From the NCBI GenBank assembly GCA_947174685.1, contig CAMWJY010000055.1, forward strand, positions 1 through 6,139: 6,139 nucleotides of DNA, in the 5' to 3' direction. This stretch comes from an uncultured Mollicutes bacterium (GTDB lineage: Bacteria > Bacillota_I > Bacilli_A > Acholeplasmatales > Anaeroplasmataceae). The position numbers and the translations under genes are program-made. Each line of letters begins with the position of its first letter. The stretch's first letter is position 1. The notes below the pieces were generated by a model, which ran no database searches, was not told where the DNA came from, and was given only the letters and a program-made list of their open reading frames with translations. Shown here in pieces: positions 1 to 5,466 of this stretch.

Positions 1-533
1 CCATCAAATAAAATACGCAAATATTCTGCATTATTGACATGTCTAGAATAATCTAAATAGCTTGAGCTTACGATTAAGCTTCTTTGTTCTATGCACTCTA
101 TCTCCCATTTACTAAACTCTATTGGACATGGCTTAGACACTGGTATAGCAAAATCTATTGCCGAAAGCCTTAATATCTTTCGTGTAGCAATGGATGCAGT
201 TAAGCATTCTACCCACGCTCTAATTCCTTCTTCCTTATTCTTAGGATGAATAAAAACTTCTACTATGCAAGAAATTTTGGAAGCATATTCAACTCTACAA
301 GCCTCAACAATAACAGATTCATCCCAGGCAGGCAGTCTATCTATTTTAAAGTAAGTTTTTGTGAACATCCATAAAGCTTGATAATCTCGTTTTACACTCA
401 AATTATCCTTATGATAAATTCCTAAAAAGCTTGCAACACCTGCTTCTACAATTTTTAAGATTTCTGGAATTTTAAGTAAGGCATGTGTATCACACATTCC
501 ATATTCAATTTTCTTTTCATATATAAACTCCAT
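1..533 (-). CDS. Acyl-ACP thioesterase, 3' end outside window
   Basis: The product should hydrolyse acyl-acyl carrier protein to free fatty acid and ACP in the cytosol. The frame is open from the ATG at 533 to the window edge: 177 residues, then a partial codon. Acyl-ACP thioesterases have two hotdog domains and are usually about 230-250 residues in bacteria, so most of the second domain is missing here. Family features are an N-terminal hotdog strand with YGMCD (residues 11-15), the stretch WMFTKTYFKIDRLPAWDE (55-72), ATRKILRLS (116-124) and the second-domain motif DYSRHVNNAEY (161-171). His165 matches the catalytic His of the family DxNxHVNN motif and Asp161 the Asp. The usual Asn at position 163 is Ser. 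The start follows a strong GAGGT site, 6 bp after the pseudouridine synthase stop, so it is the last visible gene of the queH operon. A thioesterase-fold relative with another acyl substrate remains possible. Confidence 0.85.
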   Translation of the reverse strand, partial: MEFIYEKKIEYGMCDTHALLKIPEILKIVEAGVASFLGIYHKDNLSVKRDYQALWMFTKTYFKIDRLPAWDESVIVEACRVEYASKISCIVEVFIHPKNKEEGIRAWVECLTASIATRKILRLSAIDFAIPVSKPCPIEFSKWEIECIEQRSLIVSSSYLDYSRHVNNAEYLRILFD

Positions 534-539
534 CTTGAT

Positions 540-1409
540 TTACCTCTTCAAAAGTTTTTTCATATCAAAAGGGATATCCTTTATTATCTCTAACTCTTTA
601 TGTGTAACAGGATGTATAAAGCTTGCTTTATAGGAATGTAGCATAACACGAGTAGCTAATTTATCCATATTTCCATAAAGCTCATCTCCTAATAAGGGAT
701 GTCCAATAGAGGCAAGATGAACACGGATTTGATGAGTTCTTCCTGTTTCTAATTCTACTTTAAGAAGACTAAAGCCCTTATACTCCTCTAGCACCTCATA
801 ATGAGTGATTGCTGCTTTTCCTGTCTTAGAGATTCTTTTCCTTTGCTGGTGATGACGATCTTCTCCTATAGGAGCATAAATTGTATCCTTTTTATTTTTA
901 AATTTACCTTTAGCTAAGCAAAGATATGTTCTTCTAAGCTCATGAGTAGAAATCATTTCATCAAGCTTAGCGAGTGTCAAGCTATCCTTAGCAAACAAGA
1001 TAACACCCGTTGTATCCATATCCAATCTATGTGCATAGCGCACCTGATATGACCAGCCTTTATTTTTATAATAGTAGGCTACGATATTGCATAATGTATC
1101 TCTTTTCAATTTATCATCTGGATGAACTAACATATGACATGGCTTATTGACTGCCAAAATATAGTCATCCTCATAAAGTATATCTAGTTTTTTTACATCC
1201 GGAATAAAGTTAATTTCTTCTTTTGAATCTATACTTACAATATCATTTGTTCTTAATATATGTTCAGGATTGACGAACTTCTCATTTACATAGATTGTTT
1301 TTGAAGCAAACAAACTCACAATCTTAACTTTACCTAAATGATAGTTTTCTAGGTACTTTCTTAAAGACAGCCCATCACTTTCTGTTGTAATCTTATAGCT
1401 CGTCTTCAT
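540..1409 (-). CDS. RluA/RluD-family pseudouridine synthase
   Basis: The enzyme isomerises specific uridines in structured RNA (23S rRNA or tRNA) to pseudouridine; the exact target cannot be told from sequence. From the ATG at 1409 it has 289 residues, normal for the family. Residues 13-60 look like an S4 RNA-binding domain (DGLSLRKYL ... IYVNEKFV ... LRTNDIVSI). The catalytic domain begins near LDILYEDDYILAVNKP (75-90). The signature HRLDMDTTG is at 127-135, with catalytic Asp130. ELETGRTHQIRVHLASIGHP (219-238) and GDELYG (241-246) are the other family blocks. A TTG at 1427 in the same frame would add six residues, but it has no better ribosome site and the added residues fall outside the normal domain start, so I prefer ATG. 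That start lies 17 bp inside the end of the phosphoesterase gene and has no clear Shine-Dalgarno, so translation is probably coupled to the upstream gene. Confidence 0.9.
   Translation of the reverse strand: MKTSYKITTESDGLSLRKYLENYHLGKVKIVSLFASKTIYVNEKFVNPEHILRTNDIVSIDSKEEINFIPDVKKLDILYEDDYILAVNKPCHMLVHPDDKLKRDTLCNIVAYYYKNKGWSYQVRYAHRLDMDTTGVILFAKDSLTLAKLDEMISTHELRRTYLCLAKGKFKNKKDTIYAPIGEDRHHQQRKRISKTGKAAITHYEVLEEYKGFSLLKVELETGRTHQIRVHLASIGHPLLGDELYGNMDKLATRVMLHSYKASFIHPVTHKELEIIKDIPFDMKKLLKR
542..547 (-). promoter_or_regulatory. Ribosome binding site of the thioesterase gene
   Basis: On the minus strand AGAGGT lies 8 nt before the ATG at 533. It overlaps the last codon and the TAA stop of the pseudouridine synthase, which fixes the thioesterase start and suggests translation follows directly from the upstream gene. 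Confidence 0.8.
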
Positions 1410-2514
1410 GGATATATTTAGATTCAATTAATCCAACAATGCCATTATGCTTAATTAGGCTATATGGCTTTGCTCTCTTGATTACTGAAATCTCTTCTCC
1501 TTTTTTCAAATTAATGAATGTATTAGATCCTTCGTAACAATAATGCTTTCCTTCTGCTTCTATGATGAATTCTTCGTGAACCCATAGCTCCTCTGTTTTT
1601 CCTTTAGGACGTATCAAATAGAAATCTAAATCCTTAGCAAGGATTTCAACTTCATTTCTTCCAAAGCGAATGGAAAATTGATTTTTAGGCTGTTCATAGT
1701 TTACATCCTCTTTTACGATATATTTAGGATAATGATCAATCGCAAAATAACTAAACCCCATATCAGACAAATTATTTAAGGAAACGACATTAATCTGTCC
1801 TCCCTTGATGACATTATTCCCGCCATCTAGACAGATTATATTCTTTTTAAAATCAAAAATCGGGTTCACACAAGGAACATCAGAACGATAATTTCTCGTA
1901 GGATTATGACCAACAATCATAATTCTTGGCTGAACGGGACTTAACTCTAAGAAACGATCAAATTTTAATACCTCTAAGGAATTGCTTGGTATATTGTGAA
2001 TATCCATAATTCCACCATGGACTAAAACTAAATCATCATTGATAAAAATGACATCTGGAAGCTCATCCACAAATTTGAAAAATTCTGGATAGTGCTCTTC
2101 TATTACTTTAATATAATTTTCTATATCCATATCCTTAGAAACCGGATAGGAAAGCTCTAAGGCCATATCAGTAATCACAGATTTTTTAAGCTCTGTTGCA
2201 TAATAAATAAATCTTTTCTTATCTAGAGGCGGAAGAATGAACCTGAAAACCTCATCACAATTCCCAGCCATAAAAAATACATTTTCTTGTTTATTCAACT
2301 CTAAAACGTATTTAAGCATTGCTAGATTGTCTGTTGGATTCCCTTTTTCTATCATATCTCCAATGATAAAAAGATAATCCCTAGGATTGAAGTTTGCTTT
2401 CTCTAAAGCCTCCTTAAAAAGCTTAATATCGCCATGAATATCACTCATAAAGAGGAGTCTTCTATCTTTAGGAATATTCAAATGTAGGATTTTGGTAAGT
2501 TTATTCTTCTCCAT
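1393..2514 (-). CDS. PPP-like metallophosphoesterase with SH3-like C-terminus
   Basis: This is a calcineurin-type, two-metal phosphoesterase of 373 residues, probably cytosolic as no signal or membrane segment is visible. Metal-site motifs appear in order: SDIHGD (24-29), GDMIEKG (52-58), GNCDE (84-88), VHGG (165-168) and GHNP (202-205). CLDGGNN (228-234) matches the strand that closes the fold in PPP phosphatases. The order and the GH-plus-DGG pattern resemble the Ser/Thr phosphatase, ApaH and PrpE branch, but the third motif reads GNCD, as in YfcE-like phosphodiesterases, not GNHE. Residues from about 285 to 373 form an extra domain. Its end (GEEISVIKRAKPYSLIKHNG, then GLIESKYI) resembles a bacterial SH3-like domain. 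The substrate is unknown: phosphoprotein, dinucleoside polyphosphate and cyclic nucleotide are all possible. The ATG at 2514 lies inside the end of queH (14-bp overlap), with GGAAG upstream. Confidence 0.82.
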   Translation of the reverse strand: MEKNKLTKILHLNIPKDRRLLFMSDIHGDIKLFKEALEKANFNPRDYLFIIGDMIEKGNPTDNLAMLKYVLELNKQENVFFMAGNCDEVFRFILPPLDKKRFIYYATELKKSVITDMALELSYPVSKDMDIENYIKVIEEHYPEFFKFVDELPDVIFINDDLVLVHGGIMDIHNIPSNSLEVLKFDRFLELSPVQPRIMIVGHNPTRNYRSDVPCVNPIFDFKKNIICLDGGNNVIKGGQINVVSLNNLSDMGFSYFAIDHYPKYIVKEDVNYEQPKNQFSIRFGRNEVEILAKDLDFYLIRPKGKTEELWVHEEFIIEAEGKHYCYEGSNTFINLKKGEEISVIKRAKPYSLIKHNGIVGLIESKYIHEDEL

Positions 2515-3115
2515 TTTGATTCTTCCTTTCTAGCTTAGAATATAGACATCCGCAGTAGTCCTGACGATATAGACCATAGGTCTTAGAAAGCTCTATAGAA
2601 TGCTTATAGCCTTCTTCTTTTTTGAAATCAGAAAATAAATAAGAAACCTTATATTTTTCTTCTAATTCTTTTCCGATTTCATTAATCCATCCTGTGATCT
2701 TATGAGGAGATATAGATAAGGTTGTCGTAAAATAATCAAAGCCTAGCCCTAAGGCTTTTTTTGCTGTTTTTTCTAATCTGAGTTGGTAGCAATGATAACA
2801 ACGCTCTGATCTTTCGCCAAGGCTTTCATACCCCTTTACTGCAGCATCATAATCAGCTTTTTGGTATTCATCAAAAATTACCTTTATATTAGAATCTATT
2901 TCCTTACAGAATCGAATTTCCTCTGCCAATCTTTTCTCATATTCTTCTAAAGGTGAAATATTGTCATTAGAATAGAAAATCGTAATGTCAAAATACTCCT
3001 TTAAAAGGAATATAACGTGGGAGGAGCATGGTGCACAACAGCTATGTAATAATAGCTTAGGACGCTTATCTAATGTTAAAAGAAATTCTTTAAATTCCTT
3101 ATAGCTTTCAAGCAT
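2501..3115 (-). CDS. queH: Epoxyqueuosine reductase QueH
   Basis: QueH (DUF208 family) reduces epoxyqueuosine to queuosine at the wobble position of tRNAs with GUN anticodons, and is unrelated in sequence to the cobalamin-dependent QueG. The 204 residues carry the family blocks: LLLHSCCAPCSSH (21-33), FYSNDNISPLEEYEKRL (47-63), RCYHCYQLRLEKTA (105-118), FDYFTTTLSISPHK (126-139), SDFKKEEGYKHSIELS (162-177) and YRQDYCGCLYS (183-193). The conserved cysteines at 26, 27, 106, 109, 188 and 190, which bind the iron-sulfur and metal centre or form the redox pair, are all present. The length is normal. The ATG at 3115 has an excellent AGGTGAGGTG site five bases upstream. It is the first gene of its unit, directly after a promoter, and overlaps the phosphoesterase gene by 14 bp. 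No other queuosine gene is in the window. Confidence 0.95.
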   Translation of the reverse strand: MLESYKEFKEFLLTLDKRPKLLLHSCCAPCSSHVIFLLKEYFDITIFYSNDNISPLEEYEKRLAEEIRFCKEIDSNIKVIFDEYQKADYDAAVKGYESLGERSERCYHCYQLRLEKTAKKALGLGFDYFTTTLSISPHKITGWINEIGKELEEKYKVSYLFSDFKKEEGYKHSIELSKTYGLYRQDYCGCLYSKLERKNQNGEE

Positions 3116-3120
3116 ATTAG

Positions 3121-3130
3121 CACCTCACCT
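3121..3130 (-). promoter_or_regulatory. Ribosome binding site of queH
   Basis: The minus strand reads AGGTGAGGTG, an extended Shine-Dalgarno sequence five bases before the ATG at 3115. It fixes the start and is the strongest such site in the window. Confidence 0.85.
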
Positions 3131-3146
3131 TCCATATATCTTTATT

Positions 3147-3175
3147 ATTATATAATAAATCCTCCATAGAAACAA
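3147..3175 (-). promoter_or_regulatory. Predicted sigma-A promoter of the queH operon
   Basis: A perfect TATAAT (3152 to 3147) lies 17 bp from TTGTTT (3175 to 3170), which matches the -35 consensus at three of six positions. Transcription would start near 3140, giving a leader of about 25 nt with the queH ribosome site. It sits in the short gap between the terminator of the yhhN gene and queH, where a promoter is needed. I see no operator or riboswitch-like fold in this gap. Confidence 0.65.
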
Positions 3176-3184
3176 TAAATTTTG

Positions 3185-3221
3185 ACAAAGAAAAAAGAAA
3201 AAAAGACTATCGATGATAGTC
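3185..3221 (-). terminator. Rho-independent terminator of the marR-degV-yhhN unit
   Basis: The minus strand forms a perfect 7-bp stem, GACTATC-ATC-GATAGTC (3221 to 3205), followed by TTTTTTTCTTTTTTCTTT. The stop codon TAG of the yhhN-family gene (3209 to 3207) is inside the 3' arm of the stem, so the last codons also encode the hairpin. The plus strand has no T-run after the hairpin, so the terminator works in one direction. The stem is AT-rich and short, but the U-tract is long. Confidence 0.85.
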
Positions 3222-3914
3222 AATTCTTGAATATACGCAGATAGATGCTGCGAGTAAAATTTGTGCTGGGTAATAGGAAGCCAAGCAAAGCACAGTGAGT
3301 ACCTCTCTTATCTCCTTCGTAAAAGATCCAAATTTATTTAAAAGCAGCATACAATCAGAAAAGAAAAATAAGATGCTTCCAATTAAAATGATAAGCTCTA
3401 CTCTATAGTCCTTATGCTTCCATAGACTTGTAATAAAATTTGAAATTGCCTTACCTACCATAAAGGAAATAATGATTGCGTAAAAAACAACTACAACCTC
3501 CATCAATGCTCCACCAAAATGAAACATAGGAGCTAAAGTAATCCAAAGCACTGCAGGAACTGCAAGGATAGCACTACAAATTAAATCTAGCCATTTAAAT
3601 TTCTTTAATTGATAGTAGGAAATTGCATAAAAAATATGTCCTATTGCAAACAATATAGCTCCAGCTATAAAGAAAATATTTAATACAATATCTGCAACCA
3701 TTGTAAAGGCAAGTCCTATTAGCATAAATATAGGAAAATAAAGCTTCTTCTTTTTCACCACAGCAAGAATAAAGAATAGAATTCCTAGCAATAGGAATAA
3801 GGCACTTGTAACTCCCTTTCTCCATAACGCTCCATATAGGATATAAAATAAATCGCCAATGAGAACACAGAGGCTAAGGAGTAGTCCTGTAATTTCAAAG
3901 CTATATTTTTTCAT
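3207..3914 (-). CDS. YhhN/TMEM86 (lysoplasmalogenase) family membrane protein
   Basis: The product is a 235-residue polytopic membrane protein with about eight hydrophobic segments, near residues 7-27, 36-53, 58-79, 80-101, 109-128, 135-157, 173-193 and 205-226. The pattern fits the YhhN family, whose characterised members hydrolyse the vinyl-ether bond of lysoplasmalogens. Supporting blocks are the acidic residue in MVADIVL (72-78), the following GHIFYAISYY (92-101), the late SDCMLLLNKF (186-195) and YYPAQILLAAS (214-224). The first acidic motif reads AD where the family usually has GD. The ATG at 3914 shares one base with the degV stop (TAATG), so translation is probably coupled. It is the last gene of its unit and its stop codon lies inside the terminator hairpin. 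Family membership is fairly firm; the lysoplasmalogen substrate is inferred. Confidence 0.75.
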   Translation of the reverse strand: MKKYSFEITGLLLSLCVLIGDLFYILYGALWRKGVTSALFLLLGILFFILAVVKKKKLYFPIFMLIGLAFTMVADIVLNIFFIAGAILFAIGHIFYAISYYQLKKFKWLDLICSAILAVPAVLWITLAPMFHFGGALMEVVVVFYAIIISFMVGKAISNFITSLWKHKDYRVELIILIGSILFFFSDCMLLLNKFGSFTKEIREVLTVLCLASYYPAQILLAASICVYSRIDYHR

Positions 3915-4774
3915 TATGACCTACCCTTGTTGGAGAAGAATGCTACCGCAATAGCTCCAGGTCCTGCGTGTGTTCCAATGGTACTACCGATTTGATACAT
4001 AGGTACAGAGTCGGTGCTATTTTTCCATAGAGCTGCACTATCCTCTAAATATTTTTTCAAAAAATCATTAGATAAGCCAGAATATCCTGTTGCATAAGGA
4101 TAATTAAAATCAATCCCACCACAGGCTTCAATCTTTTCCACTAAAAGATTATTTCCTTTCTTAGAGCCTCTTGCCTTACCTACCATTTTTACCTGACCAT
4201 TTATAATAGAGATAACAGGCTTAATAGAAAGCATTTCTCCTGTAAAGGCTACTACTGAAGAGATTCTTCCACCCTTTTTTAAATATTTCAAGGTTGCAAC
4301 AACAGCTAAAAGCTCTATCGTTTCTTTCCTTTTATCTAGCTCTTCTTTAATTTGACTTGCTGAAAGCTTTCCTTCCTCTACTAATCGAATTGCAAGATCA
4401 CATAAAATTCTTTCTCCAATACAGGCATTTAGGCTATCTACTACAAAAACCTTATCCTTAAATTTCTTAGAGGCAGCTACCGCGTTATTATATGTACTAG
4501 ATAATTTAGAAGAAATGGTAATACAAATTACACTAGCTCCATCCTCTGTAAGCTTTTCAAATTCCTCTTCAAAGCGATATGGATTAATTTGACTTGTTTT
4601 AGGAAGCTCATCACTTTCTACTAACTTTTCAAAGAATTCACTATGACTTAGATTCACACCATCTAAATAAGTATCTTCACCGAAGGTTACCTCGATGGGT
4701 AATAAATATATTCCTTTTTCTTCTGCTTCTATTGCATCAATATCTGATGCAGAGTCTATTAATATTTTAATCAT
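3914..4774 (-). CDS. DegV-family fatty-acid-binding protein (FakB-like)
   Basis: DegV proteins bind one fatty acid in a buried pocket. Those acting as FakB present it to the kinase FakA, which makes acyl-phosphate for phospholipid synthesis. The 286 residues have the normal length and family blocks: KILIDSASD (3-11), KTSQINP (59-65), ISSKLSSTYNNA (87-98), TLKYLKKGGRIS (161-172), KARGSKK (200-206) and GSTIGTHAGPGAIAVAFF (263-280). The Ser at 61, Arg170, Arg202 and His269 sit in the motifs that surround the fatty-acid carboxylate in the family. The usual LSGTY reads LSSTY (91-95). No FakA gene is in the window, so partnership with it is inferred. It overlaps the regulator gene by 8 bp upstream and the YhhN-family gene by 1 bp downstream. 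The ATG at 4774 has an AAAGG site upstream. Confidence 0.93.
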   Translation of the reverse strand: MIKILIDSASDIDAIEAEEKGIYLLPIEVTFGEDTYLDGVNLSHSEFFEKLVESDELPKTSQINPYRFEEEFEKLTEDGASVICITISSKLSSTYNNAVAASKKFKDKVFVVDSLNACIGERILCDLAIRLVEEGKLSASQIKEELDKRKETIELLAVVATLKYLKKGGRISSVVAFTGEMLSIKPVISIINGQVKMVGKARGSKKGNNLLVEKIEACGGIDFNYPYATGYSGLSNDFLKKYLEDSAALWKNSTDSVPMYQIGSTIGTHAGPGAIAVAFFSNKGRS

Positions 4775-5225
4775 TTTTTTTACCTTTCTTTTTACACATA
4801 TTTTCTAAATTATTACGAATGATTTCTAACCCTTCATACATAGCTTTTCTTTGATCTAAGGATAAGCCTTGAGTAGCGCTATCAAGTAAAGCATCTATTT
4901 TTTCTGATACATACCTTCCAATCTCTTTTCCTTCTAAAGTTAGATGTAGAGGACTGCGATATCTCTTTTCCTTTATCTCCTCACAAAAAACTAAGCCTCT
5001 TTTTTCTAAATCATCTAAGGATCTAGAAATTAATGCCTTGTCCTCATCGCAAACCTCACAAAGCTCCTTAGAGGTAAGAGGCTTTTCACTTGTGTAAAGA
5101 TAATATAAACAAGAAACATGGGCACTTTTTAAATCAAACTGGTTCATCTCTTCTGCCTTAATTTTATGGATACTTCTCGTAATTTGATTTACAAGTACAG
5201 TAAAGTTTTGATATCTGTTTTTCAT
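4767..5225 (-). CDS. MarR-family transcriptional regulator
   Basis: This is a 152-residue winged-helix regulator of usual MarR length, which would act as a DNA-binding dimer. Residues 9-45 form the N-terminal helices of the dimer and ligand pocket. The helix-turn-helix is LTSKELCEVCDEDKALISRSLDDLEKRGLV (split here as 50-67 and 68-79), with recognition helix about 63-76. The wing covers about 80-95 (CEEIKEKRYRSPLHLT), followed by C-terminal dimer helices. Five cysteines are present (39, 56, 59, 81, 144); the pair at 56 and 59 is inside the helix-turn-helix. The ATG at 5225 has AGAGGTG five bases upstream. It is the first gene of a unit with degV and the YhhN-family gene, and two matching palindromes surround its promoter, so it probably represses its own operon. 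The signal is unknown; a fatty acid or acyl derivative is suggested only by the neighbours. Confidence 0.93.
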   Translation of the reverse strand: MKNRYQNFTVLVNQITRSIHKIKAEEMNQFDLKSAHVSCLYYLYTSEKPLTSKELCEVCDEDKALISRSLDDLEKRGLVFCEEIKEKRYRSPLHLTLEGKEIGRYVSEKIDALLDSATQGLSLDQRKAMYEGLEIIRNNLENMCKKKGKKND

Positions 5226-5236
5226 AATTTCACCTC

Positions 5237-5254
5237 TTGTTGATTTGTCAACAA
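5237..5254. promoter_or_regulatory. Palindromic operator, proximal copy
   Basis: The minus strand reads TTGTTGACAAATCAACAA, with perfect 7-bp arms (TTGTTGA/TCAACAA) around four bases. It covers the predicted transcription start of the marR operon and ends just before the ribosome site. Size and symmetry suit a MarR dimer. Binding by the adjacent regulator is inferred. Confidence 0.75.
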
Positions 5255-5258
5255 CTAT

Positions 5259-5287
5259 ATAATATACCCATTTTATTGATAAGTCAA
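5259..5287 (-). promoter_or_regulatory. Predicted sigma-A promoter of the marR-degV-yhhN operon
   Basis: TTGACT (5287 to 5282) and TATTAT (5264 to 5259) each match consensus at five of six positions and are separated by 17 bp. A strongly AT-rich stretch lies just upstream of the -35 and could act as an UP element. The -35 lies inside the distal palindrome, and the predicted start (about 5252) lies inside the proximal one. Confidence 0.85.
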
Positions 5288-5290
5288 CAA
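5273..5290. promoter_or_regulatory. Palindromic operator, distal copy
   Basis: The minus strand reads TTGTTGACTTATCAATAA, 16 of 18 bases identical to the proximal copy and in the same orientation. One arm pair is mismatched. It covers the -35 element. The centres of the two copies are 36 bp apart. Confidence 0.72.
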
Positions 5291-5334
5291 CTTTTATTAA
5301 AATAAAATATATTAAGTTATCTAGAATGTATTAT

Positions 5335-5370
5335 AAAAGAAAAAAGGGTGTTTTTCCATTGAAAACACCC
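5335..5370 (-). terminator. Rho-independent terminator of the leucine-rich-repeat gene
   Basis: The minus strand forms GGGTGTTTT (5370 to 5362) paired with AAAACACCC (5354 to 5346), a 9-bp stem with a 7-base loop that can be extended by one G-T pair. It is followed by TTTTTTCTTTT. It lies about 95 bp beyond the stop at 5467 and before the marR promoter, so it separates the two units. The plus strand lacks a T-run after the hairpin. The remaining sequence between 5371 and 5466 is AT-rich and shows nothing else I can support. Confidence 0.88.
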
Positions 5371-5466
5371 CAATGTATTATCGTTGATTTCTAAAAAGCG
5401 GCTTCTATTCACATAAAACTCTTAAACTAAAAATGTTATGGAATATTTCATATAATCTTTATTAAT

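Noticed and set aside
3182..3187. TTGTCA as the -35 of the queH promoter
   Set aside because: It is 29 bp from the TATAAT, too far for a sigma-A promoter; TTGTTT at 17 bp is the better choice despite its weaker match.
3170..3190. TTGACAAA on the plus strand as a third regulator operator near the queH promoter
   Set aside because: Only one half-site resembles the 18-bp palindrome; the other arm is missing, and the bases are largely explained by the terminator T-tract.
3595..3825. 76-residue minus-strand open frame
   Set aside because: It lies wholly within the YhhN-family gene in another frame, with no recognisable domain; the overlapping frame has clear membrane segments and family motifs.
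5346..5370. Bidirectional terminator or attenuator for plus-strand transcription
   Set aside because: No T-run follows the hairpin on the plus strand and no plus-strand gene is present; it serves the leucine-rich-repeat gene only.
5371..5466. Small gene or RNA between the leucine-rich-repeat stop and its terminator
   Set aside because: I found only AT-rich sequence with no ribosome site plus open frame and no convincing fold; it is most simply a 3' untranslated region.
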